From Amorphus coralli DSM 19760 (lineage in GTDB: Bacteria > Pseudomonadota > Alphaproteobacteria > Rhizobiales > Amorphaceae): a stretch of 64,000 nt of DNA. Location of the stretch: NCBI RefSeq assembly GCF_000374525.1, contig NZ_KB894573.1, positions 139,745 to 203,744 of the forward strand. The letters run 5' to 3'. Of the stretch, positions 28,335 to 38,464 are shown piece by piece. A program made the position numbers and the translations under genes. Numbering within the stretch: the first letter of the stretch is position 1; every line of letters starts with the position of its first letter. The notes beneath the pieces are model-generated. The model was not told where the DNA came from, ran no database searches, and saw only the letters and a program-made list of their open reading frames with translations.

Positions 28335-29466
28335 TCACTCGACGTCGGAGACCTCGGCGGGCGTGTCTCCGTAGGCACGCTGGGCCAGCGTGGCTTCCAT
28401 GAAGCCGTCGAGGTCGCCGTCCAGCACGTCGGAGGGCGCGGTGCTCTCCACGCCCGTGCGCAGGTCCTTCACCAACTGATAGGGTTGCAGCACGTAGGAG
28501 CGGATCTGGTGGCCCCAGCCGATGTCCGACTTGGTCGCGGCCTCGGCCATCGCCTTTTCCTCCCGCTTCTTCAGCTCCGCCTCGTAGAGACGCGCCCGAA
28601 GCATGTCCCAGGCCTGGGACCGGTTCTGGTGCTGGGAGCGGCCCGCCTGGCAGGCCACGACGATGCCCGACGGCACATGGGTCAGGCGGACGGCGCTGTC
28701 GGTCGTGTTGACGTGCTGCCCACCGGCGCCGGACGCTCGGTAGGTGTCCACGCGCACGTCGGACTCGATGATCTCGATCTCGATGGAATCGTCGATCACC
28801 GGGTAGACCCAGATCGAGGCAAAGCTCGTGTGGCGGCGCGCCTGGCTGTCGAACGGCGAGATCCGCACCAGCCTATGCACGCCCGATTCCGTCTTCAGCC
28901 AGCCATAGGCGTTATGCCCTTTGACCAGGATCGTGGCGGACTTGATGCCGGCCTCTTCGCCATCGTTGACCTCGAGCGTCTCGACCTTGTAGCCGGCGCG
29001 CTCCGCCCAGCGCACGTACATGCGCAGGAGCATGTTGGCCCAGTCCTGGCTCTCGGTGCCGCCGGCACCGGCATGGACCTCGACATAGGCGTCGTTGGCA
29101 TCGGCCTCGCCCGACAACATCGCCTCTACCTGGCGGCGGGCAAGCTCGGTCTTGAGCCCCTTGAGCTGATCCTCGGCGTCGGTGACCACGGTCTCGTCGC
29201 CTTCCTCCTCGCCCAGCTCGATGAGGCCCACCGCGTCGTCGAGCTCCTGCTCCAGACGACGCACGGCGGTGATCTGGTCTTCGAGCGACTGGCGCTCGCG
29301 CATCAACCCCTGCGCCACGGCAGGATCGTCCCAGAGGCTCGGGTCCTCGGCCTTCGCGTTCAGCTCATCGAGCCGCTTGAGTGCCTGTTCCCAGTCAAAG
29401 ATACCTCCTCAGCAGGCCGAGCGCCTGCTTGATCTCTTCGACCGTGTTGGTCGTTTCCGTTCGCAT
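28335..29466 (-). CDS. prfB: Peptide chain release factor 2, programmed +1 frameshift
   Basis: RF2 (376 aa), which reads UAA and UGA and triggers release through GGQ. Translation starts at ATG 29466 and meets an in-frame TGA at 29397-29395 after 23 codons. The stop is preceded by AGGAGG-TAT-CTT and followed by C, the classical RF2 frameshift site: the ribosome slips +1 at CTT-TGA-C and continues [12 protein letters not shown] to 28335. The specificity motif is SPF ([15 protein letters not shown]) and the catalytic loop is [15 protein letters not shown]. Calling only the long frame would lose the first 23 residues and the autoregulatory stop. Confidence 0.95.
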
Positions 29467-29648
29467 GGTCTTGTTCCGGTTGGGTTCACGACGGCCGCAC
29501 GGGCGGCGGGTTCATCGACATAAGGCGTTCGGGCGGCGCACACAATCGCCCACCCTCGCCGGACCGGGATCGTTGGCCGGCACGCGTGCGACGCCCCGGA
29601 GCGTGGACGGCGCAGGCCGCCCTCTCCAGTTCGTCGATTTTCCTGGGA

Positions 29649-32150
29649 TCAGTAGAGGCCGCCGGTGCCCGACAGCACGGCCCGCTCGCTCTCCCGGGTG
29701 ACGGACGAGCGCGACGACTTGCCGTTGTTCATGCCGATCACCGAGAAGGTGTCGCCCGGCGCGGTACCCGGCTTGAAGGCCTCGAGGATGACGCCGGATC
29801 CGCCGTTCGGGGCGGGCTGGCCGCTCTTCAGGTAGACCGGCACCAGCTTGATGCCTTCCGGGACACGGAACTCGACGCCCGGCTTGTCGGCCAGCGCCTC
29901 TTCCATGAAGTTGATGAAGATCGGCGCAGCGATCTGGCCGCCGGTGGCGCCGCGCCCCATCGGCCGCGGGTTGTCGTAGCCCACATAGACGCCAGCCACG
30001 AGATCCGGCGTGAAGCCGATGAACCAGGCATCGCGCTCGTCATTGGTGGTGCCGGTCTTGCCCGCGATGGGCTTGCCGAGCACCCGCACCCGCGTGGCCG
30101 TACCGCGCTGGACGACGCCCTCCATCATCGACGTGATCTGGTAGGCGGTCATCGGATCGAGCACGTACTCCGACTCGTCGATGATCGTCGGCTCCGGCTG
30201 GTTGTGCCATTCCTCGGCGACGCAGCCCTGACAGACGCGGTCGTCGTGGCGATAGATCGTCCGGCCGTAGCGGTCCTGAATGCGGTCGATGAGGGTCGGG
30301 GTCACCTTCTGGCCGCTGTTGGCGATGATCGAATAGGCGCCGACCATCCGCATGATGGTGGTCTCGCCGGCGCCCAGCGACATCGGCAGGTACGGCTTCA
30401 GCTGGTCGTAGATGCCGAAGCGCCGGGCGTACTCGACGATCAGCGGCATGCCCATGTCCTTGGCCAGCCGCACCGTCATCACGTTGCGCGAGCGCTCGAT
30501 GCCGTAACGCAGTGTCGAGGGACCGGCGAACTTGCCGCCGTAGTTCTTCGGGCGCCAGACGGGCTGGCCGGGGCCCGGATCGATCTCGATCGGACCGTCG
30601 AGAACCACGCTCGCCGGGGTGTAGCCGTTGTCGAGCGCGGTTGCGTAGACGAACGGCTTGAAGGACGAGCCGGGCTGACGCCGGGCCTGGGTGGCGCGGT
30701 TGAACTCGCTCTCCGCGTAGCTGAAACCGCCGACCATGGCGAGCACGCGGCCGGTGTGCGGATCCATCGCGACGATGCCGCCGGACACCTCCGGCACCTG
30801 ACGCAGCCGCCAGATGTCGTCGCCCTCTTCCGAGCCCTCGGCCTTCTGCACGTAGACGACGTCGCCGCGCTGGACCAGGTCGGTCATGTTGCGGGCGCTC
30901 GTATAGCGCGCATAATCCTGACCCGGCTCGGGACCCTGCTGGATCCGGCGCCACGCCACTTCCTTGAAGGGCAGACGCCCGCGCTCGCGATCCATGGACA
31001 GCGCGCCGGAGACGAGACGCGGCGGCTGCAAGCCGATCACTGCCTCGGTGTTGTCCACCGACAGAACGACGGCGAGACGCCATTCAGGCACGTCGGAATA
31101 GGCCTCGACCTCGCCGACCCGCTGGCCCCAGTCGGCGCCGTTGTCGAGGTCGACCGTGGTGACCGGGCCGCGCCAGCCGCTGCGCTTGACGTCGAAATCG
31201 ATCAGTCCTTCCATCAGCGCGTTGCGCGCCATCACCTGATAGGCCGGATCGAGCGTGGTGCGGACCGACAGGCCGCCCTGATAGAGGCCCTTCTCGCCAT
31301 ACATCGAGGCGAGCTGCCGGCGCACTTCCTCGGCGAAATATTCCGACGCAACGAGGTGCGAGCCGGTCTCGCGGGGGGTCACCTTCAGCGGCTCGTTCTT
31401 CGCTTCCAGCGACTGGGCTTCGGTGATGAAGCCGTTCTCCAGCATGCGGTCCAGCACCCAGTTGCGGCGCTCGATGGCGCGCGCCGGGTCGCGGAAGGGA
31501 TTGTAGTTGTTCGGCGCCTTCGGCAGCGCGGCCAGGTAGGCGACCTCGGCCAGGGTCAGCTCGTGAACCGACTTGTCGAAATAGACGAGTGCGGCCGCCG
31601 CGACGCCATAGGCGCCCATGCCGAGATAGATCTCGTTGAGATAGAGTTCGAGGATCCGGTCCTTGGTGTAGGCCTGCTCCATGCGCAGCGCCAGGATCGC
31701 TTCCTTGATCTTGCGCTCGATGGAGACCTCGTTGGTCAGCAGGAAGTTCTTCGCGACCTGCTGGGTGATCGTCGACGCGCCCACCGGACGACGGCCTGAG
31801 CCGCGGTTGCGGAAGTTGGTGGCGGCGGCCCGGAACACGCCGCCGACGTCCACACCGTTGTGGATGTAGAAGTTCTTGTCCTCGGCGGACAGGAAGGCTT
31901 CCTTGATGATGGACGGGATGGCCTGGATCGGCAGGAACAGCCGCCGTTCCGTGGCGTACTCGGCCACGAGGCTGCCGTCGGTCGCGTGGATACGCGTCAT
32001 CACCGGCGGCTCGTAGTTGCGCAGCTGGGTATAGTCCGGCAGGTCCTCCGACATCTTGGAGATGTAGAAGCCGACGGCTCCGGCCGCGATCAGGCCGAGG
32101 ACCGCGCCGATCCCCAACAGGTAGCCGAAGGTGTTCAGAATAAAGCGCAT
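29649..32150 (-). CDS. mrcA: Penicillin-binding protein 1A (bifunctional)
   Basis: Class A penicillin-binding protein (833 aa) that polymerises and cross-links peptidoglycan. One N-terminal membrane segment (about residues 10-30) is followed by the GT51 transglycosylase domain, with catalytic Glu90 in FLSAEDKNFY and QQVAKNFLL. An OB-type insert lies around residues 330-420. The transpeptidase domain has SxxK in PGSSFKPF (near residue 495) and KTG in AGKTGTTNDERDAWF (near 695). The gene downstream of the amidase gene on the same strand is this one, 277 bases away. Confidence 0.95.
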   Translation of the reverse strand: MRFILNTFGYLLGIGAVLGLIAAGAVGFYISKMSEDLPDYTQLRNYEPPVMTRIHATDGSLVAEYATERRLFLPIQAIPSIIKEAFLSAEDKNFYIHNGVDVGGVFRAAATNFRNRGSGRRPVGASTITQQVAKNFLLTNEVSIERKIKEAILALRMEQAYTKDRILELYLNEIYLGMGAYGVAAAALVYFDKSVHELTLAEVAYLAALPKAPNNYNPFRDPARAIERRNWVLDRMLENGFITEAQSLEAKNEPLKVTPRETGSHLVASEYFAEEVRRQLASMYGEKGLYQGGLSVRTTLDPAYQVMARNALMEGLIDFDVKRSGWRGPVTTVDLDNGADWGQRVGEVEAYSDVPEWRLAVVLSVDNTEAVIGLQPPRLVSGALSMDRERGRLPFKEVAWRRIQQGPEPGQDYARYTSARNMTDLVQRGDVVYVQKAEGSEEGDDIWRLRQVPEVSGGIVAMDPHTGRVLAMVGGFSYAESEFNRATQARRQPGSSFKPFVYATALDNGYTPASVVLDGPIEIDPGPGQPVWRPKNYGGKFAGPSTLRYGIERSRNVMTVRLAKDMGMPLIVEYARRFGIYDQLKPYLPMSLGAGETTIMRMVGAYSIIANSGQKVTPTLIDRIQDRYGRTIYRHDDRVCQGCVAEEWHNQPEPTIIDESEYVLDPMTAYQITSMMEGVVQRGTATRVRVLGKPIAGKTGTTNDERDAWFIGFTPDLVAGVYVGYDNPRPMGRGATGGQIAAPIFINFMEEALADKPGVEFRVPEGIKLVPVYLKSGQPAPNGGSGVILEAFKPGTAPGDTFSVIGMNNGKSSRSSVTRESERAVLSGTGGLY

Positions 32151-32427
32151 CGTGCCGTCTCAACTCCACCCGGTGCCGAACCGAAGCCGGTTGCCGCGCC
32201 TCCCCCGGACGCTGGCACCAGTCCGATAGCTGTGTCGGAGATCGGCATGCCTCATAAACCGATCCCGACCCTGCCAAATAGCCCGCCCCCGTCGGCGGAA
32301 AGGGTCAATTCATCGCGAGCGGCAGGGATAGCGTTCGCGGTCGCCCGCCTGCAAGCGATTATGACTGGGGTCCGTAAACCCCTCGTATATCGGACAATGC
32401 GCCCGAAAAGTGGTGGCATCGCGGCAT

Positions 32428-33660
32428 TCAGCGCGTCACCTGCTCGCTTTTGCCCTGCGCGATCCGCGGCCCGAAGAAGCGCGTCACCGCCCCCGAGAGC
32501 GCGTCCGAGGCGCGATCGCGCCATTCCTCGTCGGTGAGAAGCTGCTCGTCGTGGGCGTTGGACAGATAGCCCAGCTCGATCAGCACGGAGGGAATGTCGT
32601 GCGCCTTCAGCACGCGGAAACGCGCCGACCGATGTGGATTTTTGTGCAGTTTGACCGCGGTGCCGAGTTCCTGGATGACGTCCTCGGCGAAGTGGTGGGA
32701 GAACACCTTCGTCTCCCTCCGCGCCAGGTCCACCAGAATGTCGGTCACCTCATCGGTGGCCTCGTCCGCCTCGATGCCGGCCAGTACGTCGGATCGGTTT
32801 TCCCGCGCGGCGATCGCCGCGGCCTGGGCGTCCGACGCCCGCTCCGAGAGCGTGTAGACCGTGGCGCCGCGCACATAGTTCTGGGGTGCCGAATCGGCGT
32901 GGATGGAAACGAACAGGTCGGCGCCGTAACCGCGGGCCACCTCGACGCGCTGGCGCAGCGAGAGGAAGGTGTCTCCCTCGCGGGTCATGCGCACCTCGAC
33001 CGCGCCGGTCTTTTCCAGGTCCGCCTTGAGCTCGTTGGCGAAGGCCAGCACCACGTCCTTCTCGAACACGCCTCCCTTGCCGACCGCACCGGGGTCCACG
33101 CCGCCATGGCCCGGATCGAGAACCACGACGGGCCGGTCACCACCGACGGGCCCCGCGGTCTTGGCCAGTTCCGGCTCCGCACCGGCCCTCTTGCCGAGAT
33201 TGGCCTTCACCGCCGCCTCGAAGGCTTCCTGGGAGGTCGCGACGAGGTCGAGGACGAGGCGGCCGGGCTGGTCGCCCACGGGCGGAAGGTAGAAGGAGTG
33301 TTCGACCGCCACCGGCCGATCGACATCAAGCACAATACGCGCCTGGCCCGGCGCGAACTGGCCGTAGCGCCAGGCCGACACCATTCCGGCGCCGTCCCGG
33401 CCGGCATCCGCCGGCAGATCGAAGGAGACATTGGCCAGATCGACGATGACGCGATTCGGATCGGACAGGACGAACGTCCCGAATTCGACCTCTCCGGCCA
33501 CATCGATGACGAAGCGCGTGCGGTCCGCGTCGCCGCTCACCCGGGCGTCCGAAGCAAGGATTGCGGCGCCGGTCTCGTCGGCCGCCAAAACCGCCGGAGA
33601 CGACACCGGAAACACGGCCAAAAGGCCCGCGATTGCTGCCGCGATCACGGTTGAGCGCAT
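32428..33660 (-). CDS. amiC: N-acetylmuramoyl-L-alanine amidase with AMIN domain
   Basis: Periplasmic zinc amidase (410 aa) that cuts the stem peptide from peptidoglycan during cell separation. A signal peptide (MRSTVIAAAIAGLLAVF, cleavage near AVLA) is followed by an AMIN domain (to about residue 150) and the amidase_3 catalytic domain. Zinc ligands and catalytic residues lie in VVLDPGHGGVDPG, FEKDVVL, FVSIHADS and VLIELGYLSN. The ATG at 33660 follows AGAGGT; the longer frame upstream has no support. The helix inserted after LSERASD is typical of AmiC-type regulated amidases. Confidence 0.93.
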   Translation of the reverse strand: MRSTVIAAAIAGLLAVFPVSSPAVLAADETGAAILASDARVSGDADRTRFVIDVAGEVEFGTFVLSDPNRVIVDLANVSFDLPADAGRDGAGMVSAWRYGQFAPGQARIVLDVDRPVAVEHSFYLPPVGDQPGRLVLDLVATSQEAFEAAVKANLGKRAGAEPELAKTAGPVGGDRPVVVLDPGHGGVDPGAVGKGGVFEKDVVLAFANELKADLEKTGAVEVRMTREGDTFLSLRQRVEVARGYGADLFVSIHADSAPQNYVRGATVYTLSERASDAQAAAIAARENRSDVLAGIEADEATDEVTDILVDLARRETKVFSHHFAEDVIQELGTAVKLHKNPHRSARFRVLKAHDIPSVLIELGYLSNAHDEQLLTDEEWRDRASDALSGAVTRFFGPRIAQGKSEQVTR

Positions 33661-34310
33661 CCAGTCACACCTCTTGCTGCAGCCCCCAGGCCGACGCCTA
33701 TATCCGATATCGCAGCCTGCGTTAACCGCCGCTTGATGGCCGGTGCCCAACTCGGGTGCACCGATCATTTGCTTGCCATCTGGCCGGTACGTCCGTAAAT
33801 ATCTGTACTGCGGATGATTTCCTGCGTCCGAGCCTCGCTTTCCCTCGCGGAAAGAGAGGCGCTGCCCTCCTTCCAGTCTTCGGGCAAGGTTCCTGTCGGG
33901 CAATTTCAACCCCGATCAGAATTGGAATGGCGGGCAAGCCGGGCTCGGGAGCGCTGCTTGCGCCGACGCCGTTTGCCATCGGGCCGTTCCGTTCAGTCGG
34001 GTGCCCATTTCAAGCCGTCGAAGCGCAGTCGCGTCCCTGCCGAAACCCTCGGCCATTCGCCCGCGCCGTCAGTGACGCCGCGGTCTATGGATAAAGTTCG
34101 TTTTGAGCGCGTGATCGATGCAGTCCCTGTCCACAAGCACTGAAAAGGCCCAGCCGGTCCGTCAGGACCGCGCCGCCCTGTGCTTCGGGCCACGCCGCCG
34201 CGCTCGCACACCCCTGTTCGTACTATCGACCAACATCGCCTCCGTCCGGCTTCTGGCGCGCGCAGGACCGCCGCCGTCGCCTGGATGCGCAGGCAAGGAG
34301 TTTGCGCCCT
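33661..34310. other. 650-base divergent gap between amiC and rne
   Basis: No convincing gene is seen. The gap should contain the amiC promoter and the long 5' leader of rne, which in other bacteria mediates autoregulation of RNase E. A small hairpin GGTCC-GTCA-GGACC lies in the part next to rne (about 34156-34169). No other clear regulatory motif was found. Confidence 0.4.
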
Positions 34311-36989
34311 ATGGCCAACAAAATGCTCGTCGACGCAGCCCACCCGGAAGAAACCCGGGTTGTCGTCGTCCGCGGTAACCGCGTCGAAGATTTCGATTTC
34401 GAAGCTGCCGCTCGCAAGCCGCTCCGCGGCAACATCTACCTGGCGAAGGTGACCCGCGTCGAACCGTCCCTGCAGGCCGCGTTCGTCGACTACGGCGGAA
34501 ACCGTCACGGCTTCCTCGCCTTCAACGAAATCCATCCGGACTACTACCAGATCCCGCACGCTGACCGCGCCGCGCTTCTGGCCGAGGAGGCCGAAGAGGC
34601 GAAGGCCCAGAGCGGCTCCGACGACGCTGACAAGGCAGACAAGCCGAAGCGGTCGCGCCGGTCCAAGGCCAGCGACGACGCGGACGCCAGTGTCCAGTCG
34701 TCGGATTCCGAGGACGATGCCGACACCAGGGCGAAGGCATCGGACGGTGAAGACGGCGAGAACGGCGACGGCGGCGATGAGGACAGCGTGGAGTCCGTGG
34801 GCGCCGAAGACGCCATGGACGAGGTCATGGACCGGCGCAGCAGCCGTCCGGCCCGCAAGACCTACAAGATCCAGGAAGTCATCAAGCGGCGCCAGATCCT
34901 GCTCGTCCAGGTCGTCAAGGAAGAGCGGGGCAACAAGGGCGCCGCACTGACGACCTATCTGTCGCTGGCCGGCCGCTATTCGGTCCTGATGCCGAACACC
35001 GCCCGTGGCGGCGGCATCTCCCGCAAGATCACCAGCCCGCAGGACCGCAAGCGTCTCAAGGAGATTGCCGGCGAGCTCGAGGTGCCGGAAGGCATGGGCG
35101 TCATCCTGCGCACCGCAGGCGCCAGCCGCACCAAGGCGGAGATCCGCCGCGACTTCGAATATCTGCTGCGGCTGTGGGAGACCGTTCGCGACCTGACGCT
35201 GAAGTCGGTGGCGCCGACCCTCGTCTACGAGGAAGGCAGCCTGATCAAGCGCTCGATCCGCGATCTCTACAACAAGGACATCGACGAGATTCTCGTCTGC
35301 GGCGAGCCGGCCTACAAGGAGGCCAAGGACTTCATGCGCATGCTCATGCCGAGCCATGCGAAGAACGTAAAGCCCTATCGCGACATCACCCCGATCTTCA
35401 CGCGCTTCGGCGTCGAGGCGCAACTCGACGCGATGTTCTCGCCGCAGGTGACGTTGCCGTCCGGCGGCTACATCGTGCTGAACCCGACCGAAGCGCTCGT
35501 CTCCATCGACGTGAACTCCGGCCGCGCCACCCGCGAGCACAATATCGAGGCCACCGCGCTCCAGACGAACCTGGAAGCGTCGGAGGAAATCGCGCGGCAG
35601 CTGCGCCTGCGCGACCTCGCCGGCCTCGTCGTCATCGACTTCATCGACATGGAGGAGAAGCGCAACAACCGGTCCGTGGAGCGCAAGCTCAAGGACTGCC
35701 TGAAGGTTGACCGCGCCCGCATCCAGGTCGGACGAATCTCGCACTTCGGCCTGATGGAGATGTCGCGCCAGCGCATCCGTCAGGGCGTGGTGGAAAGCTC
35801 CACGACGCTGTGCACCCACTGTCACGGCACCGGCATCGTGCGCTCCACCGATTCCGTTGCGCTCTACGTGCTTCGCTGCCTGGAGGACCACCTCCTGCGC
35901 TCCGCGAACCATCATCTCAACGTTCGCACGCCGGTCGAGGTCGCGCTTTACATCCTCAACCAGAAGCGGGCGCACCTGGCCGAGCTGGAGGTCCGCTTCG
36001 GGCTGACCATCTCCGTCACCGCGGACGACACGCTCGGCACCAAGCATCTGGAAATCGACAACCGCGAGCCGGTCGTCCGTCCGGAAGGCGAAGAGCCGCC
36101 GCAGGCCGTCATCGAGGTGCACGAGGAAGAGCCCGAGGAGCCGCAGGCCGAAACCGCGTCCGAGGACGGCGACAAGGAGCCGCGTCGCCGCCGCCGGCGC
36201 CGGCGGGGCCGCCGCGGCGGTCAGGACGTCGAGCAGGCCGGCGGCCGTGATGAGGCCCGCCAGCAGGATGCTTCCGCGGACTCCGACGAGACCTCGACCG
36301 ACGAGGGCGACGGCGACACCGAGGCCGAGGTCGCCCAGTCCGGCGAGGACGACGAGAACCGGCCGCGTCGCCGCCGTGGCCGTCGCGGAGGTCGCCGTAA
36401 CCGCCGCAATCGCGACGAGGCGGGCGAGGAGAATGGCGAGACCCGGGCCGATGGTGCTTCGGGCGACGACGCCGAACGGGCCGGATCCGATGACGCTGGT
36501 GAGGCGGCAGGCTCTGAGGTGGCCGAGACGGCGTCCGACGTGACCGAGACGGGGGACAAGCCGCATGAGCCTCCTCTCTCTTCCGAGCCGCCGCATGCCC
36601 CCGAGGCCGCGTCGGACGCCGACGGACCGGCCAAGACGGAAACCCCGGTTGTGGCTGAAGCCGCCCAGGAGCCCATCGCTGACGAGATGGCGGCGGCTGG
36701 AACCGACGAAGCCATCCTGACGGCCGCTAACGATGCCGGTGCGCCGGTGGATAGCGACGTGGAGACCGTTGTCGCGGCGGAAGAGATCGTCGAGGCCGAA
36801 CCCGAGCCTGCTCAGAAGGACGAGCCGGTAGAGGCGGAGAAGGACGAGCGCGCTGCCCGTCTCCACAGCATCCACGGCACGCCGCAGACGTCCACGGAAG
36901 CAGCCGACCAGGGTGCGGCCGAAGCCGACGAGGAAGGCTCGAAGAGCCGCTCCAAGCGCGGCTGGTGGCAGCGGCGCAGCTTCTTCTGA
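34311..36989 (+). CDS. rne: Ribonuclease E
   Basis: Endoribonuclease E (892 aa), core of the RNA degradosome. The S1 region starts with GNIYLAKVTRVEPSLQAAFVDYG and is split by an acidic, Asp/Ser-rich insertion of about 80 residues (34590-34850), as in alphaproteobacterial RNase E. Catalytic Asp residues lie in VSIDVNSGRATREHN (about 400) and VVIDFIDMEEKRNN (about 442). The zinc-link Cys pair is CTHCHGTG (about 501-504). The last 300 residues are disordered: two Arg-rich RNA-binding clusters separated by acidic stretches. The ATG at 34311 has AAGGAG ten bases upstream. Confidence 0.95.
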   Translation: MANKMLVDAAHPEETRVVVVRGNRVEDFDFEAAARKPLRGNIYLAKVTRVEPSLQAAFVDYGGNRHGFLAFNEIHPDYYQIPHADRAALLAEEAEEAKAQSGSDDADKADKPKRSRRSKASDDADASVQSSDSEDDADTRAKASDGEDGENGDGGDEDSVESVGAEDAMDEVMDRRSSRPARKTYKIQEVIKRRQILLVQVVKEERGNKGAALTTYLSLAGRYSVLMPNTARGGGISRKITSPQDRKRLKEIAGELEVPEGMGVILRTAGASRTKAEIRRDFEYLLRLWETVRDLTLKSVAPTLVYEEGSLIKRSIRDLYNKDIDEILVCGEPAYKEAKDFMRMLMPSHAKNVKPYRDITPIFTRFGVEAQLDAMFSPQVTLPSGGYIVLNPTEALVSIDVNSGRATREHNIEATALQTNLEASEEIARQLRLRDLAGLVVIDFIDMEEKRNNRSVERKLKDCLKVDRARIQVGRISHFGLMEMSRQRIRQGVVESSTTLCTHCHGTGIVRSTDSVALYVLRCLEDHLLRSANHHLNVRTPVEVALYILNQKRAHLAELEVRFGLTISVTADDTLGTKHLEIDNREPVVRPEGEEPPQAVIEVHEEEPEEPQAETASEDGDKEPRRRRRRRRGRRGGQDVEQAGGRDEARQQDASADSDETSTDEGDGDTEAEVAQSGEDDENRPRRRRGRRGGRRNRRNRDEAGEENGETRADGASGDDAERAGSDDAGEAAGSEVAETASDVTETGDKPHEPPLSSEPPHAPEAASDADGPAKTETPVVAEAAQEPIADEMAAAGTDEAILTAANDAGAPVDSDVETVVAAEEIVEAEPEPAQKDEPVEAEKDERAARLHSIHGTPQTSTEAADQGAAEADEEGSKSRSKRGWWQRRSFF

Positions 36990-37033
36990 GAAAGCTCGAC
37001 CGGCCGGCTGCCGGGCGAACGAGAGTAACGAGA

Positions 37034-37060
37034 GGCCGGTGCGCGAGCGCCGGCCTTTTT
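37034..37060 (+). terminator. Intrinsic terminator of rne
   Basis: GGCCGGTGC and GCGCCGGCC pair over nine bases (one T-G) around a GCGA tetraloop and are followed by TTTTT, 45 bases after the rne stop. Confidence 0.85.
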
Positions 37061-37062
37061 CG

Positions 37063-38259
37063 TCAGCTGCGTCCGAGGTGGTGCGCCAGCCGCTCCATGC
37101 CTTCCACCATGGCCGCGTGCTGCCCCGCCAGCGAGAAGCGTACGAACCGGTGCCCCCCGACGGGATCGAAATCCGGTCCCGGCGTTACGGCGACGCCGGC
37201 CTCCTGCAGCAGCGCCCTGGAGAAGGCGACCGAATCGTCCGCGAATGGCGTGATGTCGGCGTAGAGGTAGAACGCCCCGTCGGCCGGCAGGATCGTCTCG
37301 AATCCGAGCTCCGGCAGCCGACTGCGCAAAAGTGCGCGATTCTGCGCATAGACTGCGCGCACCGCCTCCAGCTCTTCCCGCGCATCGAATGCCGCCAGCG
37401 CGGCGCGCTGCGACAGGTCGGGAACCGAGATGTAGAGGTTCTGCGCGAGCCGCTCGACCGGCCGCACCAGGCGGTCCGGCACGATCATCCAGCCGACGCG
37501 CCAGCCGGTCATGCAGTAATATTTGGAGAACGAGTTGACCACGATGGCGTCCGGCGACGTCTCCAGCGCCGAGGCGGCGCGGCGCCCCTCATAGACGAGC
37601 CCGTGATAGATTTCGTCGGAGATGAACCACATGCCGAGTTCCTCGGCCTTGCGGATCAACGCCTCGAGCGCGTCGGGCTCCATCATCGTGCCGGTCGGGT
37701 TCGCCGGGCTCGCCACCAGTACGCCGGCGATGGGACCATCCCGCGAGACCTGCTCCAGGTGCTCCGGCGTCAGCGCCCAGCGGGTTTCCGCGGTCGTCTC
37801 GATTTCCACCGGGATGAGGTCCAGGGCCTTGAGGATGTTGCGGTAAGCCGGGTAGCCCGGCGACGGCAGCGCGATGCGCTGGCCGGCGTCGAAGCCCGCG
37901 AGGAAGGCCAGCATGAAGCCGGCCGAGGACCCGGTCGTGACGATGACGTTTCCCGGCGACACCTCGACGCCGTATGTCTCCGCGTAGTGCCTTGCGATGC
38001 GCTCGCGGAGAGGGGCTCGTCCGAGCGCCTCGGTGTATCCGAGCGGGCCGGCAAGAGCTTCGCGCGCGGCATCCAGCACGGCCTTCGGAGCTGGAGCCCC
38101 CGGCTGACCGACCTCCATGTGGACGATCGACCGTCCTTCACCTTCGAGGCGTGTGGCCTCGGCCAGCACATCCATGGCGAGGAACGGATCGACCGCGCTG
38201 CGCTCCGAAGCCCCGGTCGGCCCGCGCCCCTTACCGTCCCGTTTCACCTCGGCGTCCAA
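37063..38259 (-). CDS. PLP-dependent class I/II aminotransferase
   Basis: A fold-type I aminotransferase (398 aa) of the aspartate aminotransferase superfamily. Visible motifs: HMEVGQPGAPAPKAV near the N terminus, VTTGSSAGFMLAFLAGFD, SPANPTGTM, DEIYHGLVY, and the PLP Lys in VNSFSKYYCMTGWRVGW. The final Arg that binds the substrate carboxylate is in HRFVRFSLAG. The start is probably TTG at 38259, with AGGAGG six bases upstream. The substrate is not evident. Its stop lies three bases after the rne terminator. Confidence 0.88.
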   Translation of the reverse strand: MDAEVKRDGKGRGPTGASERSAVDPFLAMDVLAEATRLEGEGRSIVHMEVGQPGAPAPKAVLDAAREALAGPLGYTEALGRAPLRERIARHYAETYGVEVSPGNVIVTTGSSAGFMLAFLAGFDAGQRIALPSPGYPAYRNILKALDLIPVEIETTAETRWALTPEHLEQVSRDGPIAGVLVASPANPTGTMMEPDALEALIRKAEELGMWFISDEIYHGLVYEGRRAASALETSPDAIVVNSFSKYYCMTGWRVGWMIVPDRLVRPVERLAQNLYISVPDLSQRAALAAFDAREELEAVRAVYAQNRALLRSRLPELGFETILPADGAFYLYADITPFADDSVAFSRALLQEAGVAVTPGPDFDPVGGHRFVRFSLAGQHAAMVEGMERLAHHLGRS

Positions 38260-38409
38260 ATCGATCCTCCTGCGCTTCCGCGCCGCTCCCGCAAGAACTG
38301 CCGTACACAACCCCGCGAGCCGGGCCCGGGAAGCGGCTTGCCGCCGCGATCTCGCCCCAATTCGACTTTGGATTGAGCCGCCCTTGTTGCAGCGTGCTGG
38401 CCAGCTGGC

Positions 38410-38437
38410 CTACCAGAAAGCGGTTTGCTTCTGGTAG
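38410..38437. promoter_or_regulatory. Dyad in the divergent aminotransferase / M48 gap
   Basis: CTACCAGAA and TTCTGGTAG (38410-38418, 38429-38437) form a perfect 9-bp inverted repeat, extended by GC/GC past a bulged A, around GGTTT. It lies 27 bases before the M48 protease start and could be a repressor operator or an RNA hairpin. Confidence 0.35.
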
Positions 38438-38464
38438 CCTTCCTGCGCGTCAGAAATCCAGACA

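Noticed and set aside
29586-31799. 737-codon plus-strand frame opposite PBP1A
   Set aside because: No recognisable domain; mirrors codon bias of the PBP1A gene.
33993-36875. 960-codon minus-strand frame opposite rne
   Set aside because: Shadow of the RNase E gene; its long Leu/Val/Gly runs come from reverse-reading Asp/Glu/Arg codons and are not real membrane segments.
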